A DNA stretch of 64,000 nucleotides from Actinoplanes sp. N902-109 (GCF_000389965.1 NC_021191.1:4589501-4653500), one strand, 5' to 3'. Positions 17,073-25,769 are shown, numbered from the stretch's first letter. A program made the numbers and translations. Notes: a model not told the origin generated them from the letters alone.

Positions 17073-19709
17073 ATGGCGAGGGTCTCCTATCTGGCGTGGG
17101 TGACGGCGCTGTGCGTCCTCTACTACGCCTGGCCCGGGTCGCACGTGTTCTCCTGGGGCGGCATCGGGCTGTCGGCGGCCGCCGCTGTGCTCGTCGGGGT
17201 GCGGCAGCACCGCCCGCGGCGCCCGCTGCCGTGGTACCTCATCTCGGCGGCGCTGGTCTTCTTCGTGTCCGGCGACACGGTCTACTACGTCAAGACCGCG
17301 CTCGGCCAGACCCCGCCGTTCCCGGACTGGTCCGACGTGCTCTACCTGCTGGTCTACCCGCTGCTGGCGGGCGGGCTGGTGCTGTTCATCCGCTCGCGCG
17401 CCGGGCAGGGCAACCGGGCCGCGCTGCTGGACGCCGCGGTGCCCACGGTGAGCCTGGGACTGCTCTCCTGGGTGTACATGATCGCGCCGTACACCCGCGA
17501 CACCGAGCTGACCGTGCTGGAGAAGGCCGTCTCGGTCAGTTACCCGCTCGGCGACGTGCTCGCGCTGGCGATCCTGCTGCGCCTGCTCACCGCGCCCGGC
17601 CACAAGCCCCGCGCGGTCACCTGGCTCACCCTCAGCCTGGTCGGCCTGCTCTTCTCCGACGTCGTGTACGGCCTCGCCCGGCTGGACAGCAACTGGCAGG
17701 TGGGCGGTCCGATCGACCTCGGCTGGATCGTGTTCTACGCCGCGGCGGGGTATGCCGCGCTGGACCCGTCGATGCGCGAGCTGACCATGGGCAACGCCCG
17801 CTCCTGGGCCGCGCTGCCCACCGGCGGCCGGCGGCTGATCCTGCTGACCGCGGCCGCGCTGATCGCCCCCGGTGTGCTGCTGGCCCAGGACCTCACCGGG
17901 GACGTCACCGACGCACCGGTCATCGCGGCCGGCTCGGCCCTGATGTTCCTGCTGGTCATGGCACGGGTCGGCGGCCTGCTCACCGAGCGGGTGGCGCTGG
18001 CCTCGGAGATCACCCGGCGGGACAGCGAGGCCTACTTCCGGACGCTGATCCAGAGCGCGTCGGACGTCATCCTGATCGTCGGCGAGGACGACCGGATCCG
18101 CTACGCCAGCCCCTCGGCGGGTACGTTGCTGGGCCATGGCGACCTCACCGGCGAGCCGGTGACCCTGCTGGTCGCCGACGTGCACCACAACCAGCTGCGC
18201 GAGGCGCTGGCGGTGGCCCGGGCCGGCAGCGTGGACACCGACGCGCTCGACTTCACCGCGGTCACCGCCGAGCACCGGCTGCTGCAGGTCGAGTGCACGA
18301 TCCGCGACCTGCGCGCCGAGTCCACGGTGGCCGGGCTGGTGCTGACGGTGCGCGACGTCACCGAGCGCCGCCAGCTCGAGAACGACCTGGCCCACCAGGC
18401 CTTCCACGACGGGCTCACCGGGCTGGCCAACCGGGAGCTGTTCCGCAACCGGCTCGAGTACGCCTACGCGGGCTCGGTGGCCGCCGGTCGCGAGCTGGGC
18501 GTGGTCTTCGTCGACCTGGACGACTTCAAGGAGGTCAACGACACCCTCGGGCACGCCATCGGTGACCAGCTGCTGATCGCCGTCGGCCGGCGGATCACCC
18601 AGGCCATCGGCGGGCCCAGCACCGCGGCCCGGATGGGCGGCGACGAGTTCGCTGCGCTCGTCGAGGTCGGCCCCGGGCTGCCCGGCGCCGAGGAGATCGC
18701 CGAGCGCGTCGTGGCCGCGCTGCTGGTGCCGGTCGAGCTCAGCGACGGTCACGGCGGCACCCACGTGGTCAGCGGGGCGGCCAGCGTGGGCGTGGCCACC
18801 AGCCTGGACGCCACCAGCCCGACCGAGCTGCTGCGGCACGCCGATCTCGCGCTCTACCTGGCCAAGGGGGCCGGCAAGGGCACCTGGCAGCGCTACCGCA
18901 GCGACCTGCACACCGCCATGGTGGAGCGGCTGGCCCTGCGTACCGCGTTGCACGAGGCCGTCGACGCCGAGCAGTTCGTGCTGCAGTACCAGCCCATCGT
19001 CGACGTCAGCAGCCAGGCCGTGGTCGGGGTGGAGGCCCTGGTGCGCTGGCGGCACCCGGAGAAGGGGCTGCTCGGGCCGTACCACTTCATCGAACTCGCC
19101 GAGGAGAACGGCGCGATCGTGGGCATCGGCGAATGGGTGCTGCGCGAGTCGCTGCGCCAGATCGCCCGCTGGCACGCCGAGCAGCCGGACGCGACGCTGC
19201 GCTACATCAGCGTCAACGTGTCGGCCCGCCAGTTCCGCCAGCCCGGGTTCGTCGACCGGGTGCGCGCGGCGCTGACCGAGGCCGGTGCCCGCCCCGAGTG
19301 GCTGCTGCTGGAGATCACCGAGAGCCTGGTGCTGCGCGACGCCGAGCAGGTCTGGGCCGACCTCGAGGCGCTGCGGGCGCTGGGCGTGCGGATCGCGATC
19401 GACGACTTCGGTACGGGGTACTCCTCGCTGAGCTACCTGCGCCAGATGCCGGTCGACGTGCTGAAGATCGACAAGTCGTTCATCGACGACATCGTGGCCA
19501 GCAAGCAGCAGCGTGCGCTGGTCAACGCGATCGTCACGCTGGCGCGCAACCTCGACCTGACGGTGGTCGCCGAGGGCATCGAGGACGCCGGCCAGCACGC
19601 CCTGCTGGCCCGGATGGGCTGCCCGTACGGCCAGGGCTACCTGTTTTCCAAGCCGGTGTGGCCGGCCGACGTGCCCGCGTTGACTAACCCGGCCGTCCCG
19701 GTGGCATGA
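17073..19709 (+). CDS. Membrane-bound PAS-GGDEF-EAL cyclic-di-GMP protein
   Basis: 878 residues. Eight or nine membrane helices (about residues 1-310), a PAS domain (EAYFRTLIQSASDVILIVGEDDRIRYASPSAG, about 325-445), GGDEF domain with intact RMGGDEF near residue 522 and DDFKEVNDTLGH, and EAL domain with intact EALVRWRHP near 652, ENGAIVGIGEWVL, IDDFGTGYSSLSYLR and VVAEGIED. Both diguanylate cyclase and phosphodiesterase activities look possible. The ATG at 17073 lies 5 bases after the Gfo gene stop. Its end overlaps the convergent GNAT gene by 26 bases. Confidence 0.93.
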   Translation: MARVSYLAWVTALCVLYYAWPGSHVFSWGGIGLSAAAAVLVGVRQHRPRRPLPWYLISAALVFFVSGDTVYYVKTALGQTPPFPDWSDVLYLLVYPLLAGGLVLFIRSRAGQGNRAALLDAAVPTVSLGLLSWVYMIAPYTRDTELTVLEKAVSVSYPLGDVLALAILLRLLTAPGHKPRAVTWLTLSLVGLLFSDVVYGLARLDSNWQVGGPIDLGWIVFYAAAGYAALDPSMRELTMGNARSWAALPTGGRRLILLTAAALIAPGVLLAQDLTGDVTDAPVIAAGSALMFLLVMARVGGLLTERVALASEITRRDSEAYFRTLIQSASDVILIVGEDDRIRYASPSAGTLLGHGDLTGEPVTLLVADVHHNQLREALAVARAGSVDTDALDFTAVTAEHRLLQVECTIRDLRAESTVAGLVLTVRDVTERRQLENDLAHQAFHDGLTGLANRELFRNRLEYAYAGSVAAGRELGVVFVDLDDFKEVNDTLGHAIGDQLLIAVGRRITQAIGGPSTAARMGGDEFAALVEVGPGLPGAEEIAERVVAALLVPVELSDGHGGTHVVSGAASVGVATSLDATSPTELLRHADLALYLAKGAGKGTWQRYRSDLHTAMVERLALRTALHEAVDAEQFVLQYQPIVDVSSQAVVGVEALVRWRHPEKGLLGPYHFIELAEENGAIVGIGEWVLRESLRQIARWHAEQPDATLRYISVNVSARQFRQPGFVDRVRAALTEAGARPEWLLLEITESLVLRDAEQVWADLEALRALGVRIAIDDFGTGYSSLSYLRQMPVDVLKIDKSFIDDIVASKQQRALVNAIVTLARNLDLTVVAEGIEDAGQHALLARMGCPYGQGYLFSKPVWPADVPALTNPAVPVA

Positions 19710-20550
19710 CGAACACCGTGGCGGTGCGCTGCACACTCATGCCCACCCGCTGATAGACCGCCAGCGCCCCGGTGTCCGAGTGCGTCCACAACGAGCACGA
19801 GCGCAGGCCCTGCTCGTACGCGGCCCGGAAGGTGTGCCGCAGCAGCAGCCGGGCCAGGCCGCGGCGCCGGAAGCCCCGGTGCACGCCCAGCTCGTCCACC
19901 ATCGCGTCGGCCGTGGTCAGCGCCGCACCGACGAGCTGATCGCCGTGCCAGGCCAGCGGGGACAGCCCCGGGGCGAAGACGCTGCGCCCGATGGTGTGGG
20001 CGGCCCATTCCGCGTACGGGGGACGGCGTTGCTGCCATTCGTCGAAGGCGTCCTGGATCAGTTCGTACGTGGCGAGTTCGTCACCGCCGCGGAAGCAGCG
20101 CACGGTGACACCCGCGGGTGGCTCGGGCACCTCCGGCAACCCCGGCAGATCGATGCCGAGCTGCCAGGACTCGACCATCGGCGTCCAGCCGCGCGAGCGC
20201 AGCAGCGCCACCGCCGCGGTGTCCTCGCCCGGCACGGTCTGCGACACCCGGGTGCGGGCCCGCTGCTCGATCCACTCCAGCAGCTGGGTGCCCAGCCCGC
20301 GGCCGCGGTGCCCGGGATGCACGTCGGCCTCCGAACGCCGGTCGGCCCAGGCGCGGGCCACCAGCGTCGCGCCGGCGAAGACCAGCAGGGTGTCCTGCGC
20401 CGGGTCGAGCCCCGCCCGGCCCAGGTCGGCGGCGATCCGGTCGGCGTCGGTCCGTACCTGGCCGAACAGCTCGCGCTCGCAGGCCGCGACCAGCTCATGG
20501 ATCGCGGGCACGTCGGCCATCGTGGCCGCCCGCCGTTCGTAGCCCGTCAT
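19684..20550 (-). CDS. GNAT acetyltransferase with two tandem domains
   Basis: 288 residues starting MTGYERRAATMADVPAIHEL; an ATG two codons upstream is an alternative. Two GNAT domains can be seen: residues 1-130 with DVHPGHRGRGLGTQLLEWIE, and residues 145-288 with ELGVHRGFRRRGLARLLLRHTFRAAYEQG, the acetyl-CoA-binding Q/RxxGxG/A loops. The tandem layout resembles mycothiol synthase MshD, but no specific MshD motif is claimed. The upstream region shares two operator palindromes with the divergent membrane protein gene. Confidence 0.85.
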   Translation of the reverse strand: MTGYERRAATMADVPAIHELVAACERELFGQVRTDADRIAADLGRAGLDPAQDTLLVFAGATLVARAWADRRSEADVHPGHRGRGLGTQLLEWIEQRARTRVSQTVPGEDTAAVALLRSRGWTPMVESWQLGIDLPGLPEVPEPPAGVTVRCFRGGDELATYELIQDAFDEWQQRRPPYAEWAAHTIGRSVFAPGLSPLAWHGDQLVGAALTTADAMVDELGVHRGFRRRGLARLLLRHTFRAAYEQGLRSCSLWTHSDTGALAVYQRVGMSVQRTATVFVMPPGRPG

Positions 20551-20570
20551 CGGCATCACTCTAGGCACTC

Positions 20571-20616
20571 TTGAGCGATTGCTCAAAAGCGCCTACGGTC
20601 TTGAGCAATCGCTCAA
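20571..20616. promoter_or_regulatory. Two operator palindromes in a divergent promoter
   Basis: TTGAGCGATTGCTCAA at 20571-20586 and its exact reverse complement TTGAGCAATCGCTCAA at 20601-20616. Each is nearly self-complementary and the centres are 30 bp apart, about three helical turns. They lie between the GNAT gene (minus) and the membrane protein gene (plus, ATG at 20633). The form fits a TetR/PadR-type dimer pair; no such regulator gene is in the window. Confidence 0.75.
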
Positions 20617-20632
20617 ACCGAGGAGGGGCCTC

Positions 20633-21517
20633 ATGGCCGAGCCACAACCACGGACCGCGAACTGGGTCCTGGCCACGCTGATCACCATGTTCGGCGCGGT
20701 GATGCTGGTCGCCACCGTGGAGGGCGGGCGTGCCGACAGTGCGCTGCTGTTCGTGGTGCTGCCGACTCTGCTTGCCGCGGTGCTGGCCCTCACGCCCGGC
20801 CGCACCCCGCACGGGCGGGTCTTCGTGACGACCACCATCGCGCTGCTGCTGATCGCGGTGGCGCTGCACGAGGGCGCGATCTGCGTGCTGGTGGCCGCGC
20901 CGCTGGTCTACGCCGTCGCGCACGGCGTCACCGCGCTGATCCGGTGGGCCGGTCGCAGCCGCCGGACCGGCCTGGCGATCCTGCCGCTGCCGCTGCTGCT
21001 GCTCGGCGGGTTCGAGGGTGTCGACCAGGACCTGCGCATCCAGCCCGACCAGAGCTCCCAGGTCACCCGGGTCGTCGCCCTGACCCCGGAGCAGGTACGG
21101 GCCCGGCTGACCGCCGGACCACAGCCGGTCGCCGTGCGCGAACCCGTGCTGCGCCTGCTGCAGGCCCCGGCGCCGGTGCACGTGGCCGGGGCCGGGCTCA
21201 CCCCCGGTGACCGGTGGATGTTCGGCTACGGCGCCACCTCGCACGGCAGCGGCGGGCACATCGTCACCGAGGTCAGCGCCGCCGCGCCCGGGCGCGTCGT
21301 CTTCGCCGTCGTCGCCGACTCCACCATCACCTCGCGCTGGCTGCGCTGGCGGGCGGCCGAGGTGCGCTGGCACGCCACCGCCGACGGGCGCACCGCGGTC
21401 ACCGTCGAGCTGGCCTACCGCCGCCGGCTCGACCCGTCCTGGTACTTCGGGCCGATCCAGGACGGCCTGCTGCACGAGGGCGCCGGCCACCTGCTGGACA
21501 TGCTGGACCTGCGATGA
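20633..21517 (+). CDS. Membrane protein with C-terminal SRPBCC-like domain
   Basis: 294 residues with GAGGAGGGG upstream of the ATG. Three or four membrane segments (LATLITMFGAVMLVATV, ALLFVVLPTLLAAVLAL, VFVTTTIALLLIAVAL, ICVLVAAPLVYAVAHGV) precede a soluble domain from about residue 150 (DQSSQVTRVVALTPEQVRARL ... WLRWRAAEVRWHATADGRTAVTVELAYRRRLDPSWYFGPIQ). The soluble part resembles polyketide-cyclase/SRPBCC ligand-binding folds (weak similarity by eye). Couples by ATGA to the next gene. Confidence 0.7.
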   Translation: MAEPQPRTANWVLATLITMFGAVMLVATVEGGRADSALLFVVLPTLLAAVLALTPGRTPHGRVFVTTTIALLLIAVALHEGAICVLVAAPLVYAVAHGVTALIRWAGRSRRTGLAILPLPLLLLGGFEGVDQDLRIQPDQSSQVTRVVALTPEQVRARLTAGPQPVAVREPVLRLLQAPAPVHVAGAGLTPGDRWMFGYGATSHGSGGHIVTEVSAAAPGRVVFAVVADSTITSRWLRWRAAEVRWHATADGRTAVTVELAYRRRLDPSWYFGPIQDGLLHEGAGHLLDMLDLR

Positions 21518-22761
21518 TCCTGGCCCGCTACCTCAGCCTCGGGGCACCCGCGCTGGCGGTGCTGGCGGCCGGGCGCCTCGACCGCCGGGCGATCCCCGGT
21601 GCGGCGCTGGCGTTCGCCTGGGCCATGACCGGCATCGCCGCCCTGCACGAGCCGGCCACCCGGTGCACGTGGTACTCCTTCGCCCCGGTCGACGGCGCCT
21701 ACCGCGGGATGCCGGTCGACCTGTGGCTGGGCTGGGCGCTGCTGTGGGGACCGTTGCCCGTGCTGCTGCGCCGCCGGGTGCCGCTGATCGTGCCGCTCGG
21801 CCTGCTGTTGTGGACGGACGCGATCGCCATGCCCGCCCTGCATTCCCTGGTGCGGCTCGGCCCGCACTGGCTGATCGGGGAGCTGCTCGGCCTGACGGTG
21901 GTCGCCCTGCCCGCGCAGCTGCTCGGCCGCTGGACCGCCGACCGGCGCCGCCTGCGCGAGCGGGCCCTGCTGCAGGTGGTGCTGTTCGCGGGGCTGTCGC
22001 TGTGGCTGCTGCCCAGCATCGCCTTCACCCTCGGCGACGGCGGCTGGGACCGGCTCACCGCCCTGCGCCCCTCGACGCTGTTCCTGCTCGCCCAGGCGGC
22101 CCTGCTGCTGGCCACCCCGGCCGTGGCGGCGGTCCGCGAATTCGTCGTCCGCGGCGGGGGCACCCCGTTCCCGTGGGACCCGCCGGTGCGGTTGGTGACC
22201 TCGGGACCGTACGCCTATGTTGCGAACCCCATGCAGGTCAGCGCCATCCTGCTGGTGCTCCTGCTGGCCGCGGTCACCACCAGCCGCACCCTGGCCGCGG
22301 GCGCCCTGCTCGCCGTCGCGTTCGCCGCCGCGGTCGCGGCCCCGCACGAGACCACCGACCTGAGCCTCCGGTACGGCGCGAGCTGGCGGACCTACCGCCG
22401 GCACGTCCGCGACTGGATCCCCCGGCCGCACCCGCTCCCCACCGGCGACGAACTCTGGCTGGACGAGGACTGCGGGCCATGCTCGGTCCTCAGCCGCTTC
22501 TTCCGCCGCCGCGGCCTGCCGGTGCGAGCCGCAGCCGACAGCCCGGTGCTGCTGTGGCGGGCGCGCTACCGGGAGGACGACGGGGTGCGGGCGGTGGCGC
22601 GGGCCTTGGAACAGGCGGGGCTGGGGTGGGCGTACGCGGGCTGGGTGCTGCAGTTGCCGCTGCTCGACCGGCTCGCCCAGATCGTGGTGGACGCCCTGAT
22701 CGCCCCGCCACACCCCGCCGGTCCTCCGGCCGGGGGTCACGCGGGGGCGGCGCAGGGCTAG
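21514..22761 (+). CDS. Membrane methyltransferase-like (ICMT/PEMT) protein fused to a DCC thiol domain
   Basis: 415 residues. About eight membrane helices; at residues 220-310 the ICMT/phospholipid-methyltransferase signature VTSGPYAYVANPMQVSAILLV ... LRYGASWRTYRRHVRDWIPR. After this a DCC (DUF393) domain: LWLDEDCGPCSVLSRFFRRRG with the DxDCxxC redox motif. In the DCC family this motif sits on a thioredoxin-like fold. The fusion of a lipid/isoprenoid-type methyltransferase with a redox domain is unusual. Translationally coupled to the SRPBCC-like membrane gene. Confidence 0.78.
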   Translation: MILARYLSLGAPALAVLAAGRLDRRAIPGAALAFAWAMTGIAALHEPATRCTWYSFAPVDGAYRGMPVDLWLGWALLWGPLPVLLRRRVPLIVPLGLLLWTDAIAMPALHSLVRLGPHWLIGELLGLTVVALPAQLLGRWTADRRRLRERALLQVVLFAGLSLWLLPSIAFTLGDGGWDRLTALRPSTLFLLAQAALLLATPAVAAVREFVVRGGGTPFPWDPPVRLVTSGPYAYVANPMQVSAILLVLLLAAVTTSRTLAAGALLAVAFAAAVAAPHETTDLSLRYGASWRTYRRHVRDWIPRPHPLPTGDELWLDEDCGPCSVLSRFFRRRGLPVRAAADSPVLLWRARYREDDGVRAVARALEQAGLGWAYAGWVLQLPLLDRLAQIVVDALIAPPHPAGPPAGGHAGAAQG

Positions 22762-22771
22762 GGTCGCGTGG

Positions 22772-23041
22772 ATGGACGGCGATGTCGACGTGTTCGTCAG
22801 CCGGCAGGGCCCGGTTCTGTCGTGGACGCTCGACTCGGTCGGTGGCTGGCCGGCCGAGCTGGGCTGGTGGACCTACCTCGGTCCGGGCAACCGGGCGCCC
22901 GCACCGCCGCTGCCGGAGGTCGCCGACCGCGCCCGCCGCCTGCCGGACGGGTCGTGGCTCGTCGCTCTCCTGGACGACCCCGCCGCTGTCGACCCGGCGC
23001 GGTACGAGGAGCTGCACCGGCGCTGGGCCGCTGGTGCTTGA
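22772..23041 (+). CDS. Small hypothetical protein
   Basis: 89 residues starting MDGDVDVFVSRQGPVLSWTL. Trp-rich (GGWPAELGWWTYLGPGN), with no recognisable domain and no membrane segment. It starts 11 bases after the ICMT-DCC gene, so it is probably the third gene of that operon. The stop codon lies inside the -35 box of the following MerR promoter. Confidence 0.6.
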   Translation: MDGDVDVFVSRQGPVLSWTLDSVGGWPAELGWWTYLGPGNRAPAPPLPEVADRARRLPDGSWLVALLDDPAAVDPARYEELHRRWAAGA

Positions 23042-23059
23042 CCTGGACCCGGGTCCAGG
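23038..23059 (+). promoter_or_regulatory. MerR-type promoter/operator
   Basis: A -35 box TTGACC (23038-23043) runs into a perfect 18-bp palindrome CCTGGACCCGGGTCCAGG (23042-23059), the classic arrangement for MerR-family activators that bind between -35 and -10. The start codon of the MerR-hydrolase fusion is 15 bases downstream, which suggests autoregulation. Confidence 0.75.
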
Positions 23060-23074
23060 AAGCAGGGTGGGGGC

Positions 23075-24307
23075 ATGGGTGATGCGACTGAGCCGTTCGG
23101 GATCGCGGAGGTTGTTGCGCGGACCGGGCTGGCGGCCGATACGGTGCGATATTTCGAGCGGCAGGGGGTGGTGCCGGCGCCGCGGCGGGATGCGGCGGGG
23201 CGGCGGCTGTACACGGCGGAGGATGTGGAGGTGATCCAGATGCTGGTTCATCTGCGGGGGACCGGGATGCCGCTGGCGGACATCGCGCAGTTCACCGGGG
23301 CGGACGACGCGGCCGTCGATACCGCGCGGTTGCGGCTGGGGCTGCTCGTGGCGCATCGGCGGCGGGTCGCGCAACGGCGGGCGGAGCTGGACCAGGCGCT
23401 CGCGGTGATCAGCCGCAAGATCGCGGACTACACCGATCGCAGCACCGGGTCGCCGGAGTTCCTCGAACGGCCCGACACCACGGTGGCTTTCACCGTACGG
23501 GGTGCGGGGCCGGTGCTCTTCCTGGTCGGCGCGCCGGCCGGGCGGGCCGGTTTCGCCGCGCTGGCGGGGGAGCTGGCCGGGCGCTTCACCGTCGTCACGC
23601 ACGATCCGCGCGGGATCGGGGACAGCCGGGCGACCGCGGGGATGGCCGCGCCCACGCCGGAGGTGCTGGCTGCCGATCTCGCCGCGCTCGTCGATGCGTT
23701 CACCGGCGGCCCGGCGCTGTTCGTCGGCACCAGCGGTGGGGCGGTGACCCTGCTCGAACTGGCCCGCAGGCACCCGCACCTGATCGGGTCCGCGGTCCTG
23801 CACGAGCCGCCCCTGGTGTCGCTGCTGGACGATGCGGAGCTGGCCGATCGTGCCGCGGCCGCGTTCGCGGTGGCGCACGCCGACCCGCAGCGGGCGGTGC
23901 AGGAGTTCTTCGACCTGAGCGGTGCGGCGCACCACACCCGCGAGGACGAGACGCCTCCGGCACACCTGCCCCTGCCGGAGCTGCCCGCGGACGAACTCGA
24001 CAAGAACCGCTACTTCCTGGGGCGCATGGCCGGCCCCAGCGTCTTCTACGCACCCGATGTCGAGGCGCTGCGCCGGGTGCCGCTGACGCTGTGTGCCGGG
24101 TCGCTGAGCCATCACCAGATGGCGCGCCGGGCGACCCGGGCCCTCGCTGATCTGCTGGAGCTGCCGATGGTCGACGTGCCCGGCAATCACCTCGGCGCGA
24201 GCTCCGCGCCGGCGGACTTCGCCGCTGCGATCGGGCCGCTGCTCGAAGCGCCGAAGAAGGCGAGGACGGCCGTGCTGAAGGCGTCCGGGGCCTCCTCGGC
24301 GACGTAG
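23075..24307 (+). CDS. MerR regulator fused to an alpha/beta hydrolase
   Basis: 410 residues. Residues 8-75 form a MerR winged helix (FGIAEVVARTGLAADTVRYFERQG, AAGRRLYTAEDVEVIQML) followed by a coiled coil to about 120. From 135 a complete alpha/beta hydrolase: oxyanion region FLVGAPAG, THDPRGIGDSR, nucleophile Ser220 in GTSGGAVT, and His372 in PGNHLG. An effector-hydrolysing or effector-sensing regulator is plausible. The last 121 bases overlap antisense to the next gene, covering the His motif. Single-protein fusion, no frameshift needed. Confidence 0.88.
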   Translation: MGDATEPFGIAEVVARTGLAADTVRYFERQGVVPAPRRDAAGRRLYTAEDVEVIQMLVHLRGTGMPLADIAQFTGADDAAVDTARLRLGLLVAHRRRVAQRRAELDQALAVISRKIADYTDRSTGSPEFLERPDTTVAFTVRGAGPVLFLVGAPAGRAGFAALAGELAGRFTVVTHDPRGIGDSRATAGMAAPTPEVLAADLAALVDAFTGGPALFVGTSGGAVTLLELARRHPHLIGSAVLHEPPLVSLLDDAELADRAAAAFAVAHADPQRAVQEFFDLSGAAHHTREDETPPAHLPLPELPADELDKNRYFLGRMAGPSVFYAPDVEALRRVPLTLCAGSLSHHQMARRATRALADLLELPMVDVPGNHLGASSAPADFAAAIGPLLEAPKKARTAVLKASGASSAT

Positions 24308-25128
24308 TGCCCGCAGTCCTCGAGGACCAGCTCGGTAACTTCGGTGGCGATGCGCCGGACGTCGGCGGCGACGGCCGCGCCGCGCGAGCGTGACCCGCCG
24401 ACCGCGAGCACCGGCACGGGCAGCGGCGTGCGGGCGCGCTCGGTGTTCTGGGCGATGCTGACGTCGAGGGCGCGGTAGGACTGGAAGCTGGCGTGCAGGG
24501 CGCCCGGCCGGCGTAGCGCGTCGACGTAGACGGCGACTGTCTCGTCCGGCAGCGGGCCCTTCACCGCGAACTGGTGGCCGAAGAAGATCTCCTCGCGGCC
24601 TTCGACCAGGCGCTCGTTGACATCGGTCAGCCGGTTGAACAGGAAATGCCAGGTCATGTCGGCCACCTGGTTGCTCGGCGGCAGCACGGCGGGCATCGGG
24701 GAGACGCCGGGGAGGGCCGCCTCGGCGAGCACCAGCCGGGTGACCCGGCCGGGATGGTCGGCGGCCAGCGCGTACGCCTGCACCATGCCGACGTCGTGGC
24801 CGATCACGCCGAAGCTGTCGTGGCCCAGCACGGTCATCAGCCGGGCGAGGTCGGCGCCGGCGGTGGTGCTGTCGTAGCCGGTCTCGGGCTTGTCGGAGCG
24901 CCCGGTGCCCCGCGGGTCGACGGCCACGACGGTGAAGTGCCCGGCCAGCCGCGGCATCACCTTGCGCCACTGCCACCAGAACTGCGGCCAGCCGCCGACC
25001 AGCAGCAGGGCGGGCCCGGTGCCGCCGGTGACGGCGTGCAACCGGACGTCGCCCACGTCGTACCGGTCGCTGTGGAAACGCTCGGCGAATCCGGCCGGCA
25101 GGTCGGGCAGGGAGAGCGGGTGATCCAT
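24187..25128 (-). CDS. Alpha/beta hydrolase, epoxide-hydrolase-like
   Basis: 313 residues. LLLVGGWPQFWWQWRKVMPRLAGHFTVVAVDPRGTGRSDKP is the epoxide hydrolase/haloalkane dehalogenase N-terminal signature; the nucleophile elbow VIGHDVGM carries Asp instead of Ser; LEDCGHYVAEEAP provides the catalytic His. An Asp nucleophile supports epoxide hydrolase or related activity. It is divergent from the CGNR regulator across paired operators and convergent, with a 121-bp antisense overlap, with the MerR-hydrolase gene. Confidence 0.87.
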   Translation of the reverse strand: MDHPLSLPDLPAGFAERFHSDRYDVGDVRLHAVTGGTGPALLLVGGWPQFWWQWRKVMPRLAGHFTVVAVDPRGTGRSDKPETGYDSTTAGADLARLMTVLGHDSFGVIGHDVGMVQAYALAADHPGRVTRLVLAEAALPGVSPMPAVLPPSNQVADMTWHFLFNRLTDVNERLVEGREEIFFGHQFAVKGPLPDETVAVYVDALRRPGALHASFQSYRALDVSIAQNTERARTPLPVPVLAVGGSRSRGAAVAADVRRIATEVTELVLEDCGHYVAEEAPDAFSTAVLAFFGASSSGPIAAAKSAGAELAPR

Positions 25129-25145
25129 GGGTGACTCCGTCCGCG

Positions 25146-25207
25146 TGAACCGTCTCAGGTGGTTCAGGAACCTAGCAGCTGAAAGGTGAACCGGCTAGTG
25201 TGGTTCC
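25146..25207. promoter_or_regulatory. Paired TGAACC-N9-GGTTC(A/C) operators
   Basis: Two inverted repeats of the same geometry: TGAACC (25146-25151) N9 GGTTCA (25161-25166), and TGAACC (25187-25192) N9 GGTTCC (25202-25207). The second one ends a single base before the ATG of the CGNR gene at 25209. They lie between the epoxide hydrolase gene and the CGNR regulator and are probable sites for the latter. Confidence 0.7.
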
Positions 25208-25208
25208 A

Positions 25209-25769
25209 ATGGCCGACGACACCCAGCCCCTGAGCCTGCTCTTCACCAAGACGGTGCGGTTGCGCCTCGACCCCGTGCCACAGGAGCAGCTCGGCACCCC
25301 CGCCGCACTCGCCGCCTGGCTGGCCGGTCACCGGCTGACCGCCCCGGACGTGCCGGTGCCGGCCCAGCTGCTGCGGGAGGCCAGGGAGCTGCGGGAATCG
25401 ATCTACCGGGCGGCCCGCTCGATCGCCGCCGGGGGCCGGCCCGCCACGGCCGACCGGGAACACCTCAACGCCTGGGCCGCCCGCCACGATGCCGTACGGA
25501 TGCTGGGTCACGCCGGCGCGACCTGGCGCCCGGGTCCGTCACCCGCCCGCTCGGCGCTGGCGGTGCTGGCCATCGACGCCATCGACACGCTCGGCACCCC
25601 CGGCCGCGGACAGGTCAAGGTCTGCTCCGGTACGGGTTGCGTGGCGGTCTACCTGGACACCAGCCGCGGCCGCACCCGCCGGTGGTGCTCCATGGGCACC
25701 TGCGGCAACCGGGCGAAGAAGAACGCCATGCGCGAACGCGCCACCGCGGACCCGGCGGAGACCCGATGA
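25209..25769 (+). CDS. ABATE/CGNR zinc-finger regulator
   Basis: 186 residues. N-terminal ABATE domain (TPAALAAWLAGHRL, LREARELRESIYRAARSIAAGGRPATADREHLNAW) and C-terminal CGNR zinc finger with CSGTGCVAVYLDTSRGRTRRWCSMGTCGNRAK containing four Cys. These proteins are stress- or substrate-responsive transcription regulators often divergent from an enzyme gene, as here. Overlaps the GNAT gene by ATGA. Confidence 0.9.
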   Translation: MADDTQPLSLLFTKTVRLRLDPVPQEQLGTPAALAAWLAGHRLTAPDVPVPAQLLREARELRESIYRAARSIAAGGRPATADREHLNAWAARHDAVRMLGHAGATWRPGPSPARSALAVLAIDAIDTLGTPGRGQVKVCSGTGCVAVYLDTSRGRTRRWCSMGTCGNRAKKNAMRERATADPAETR

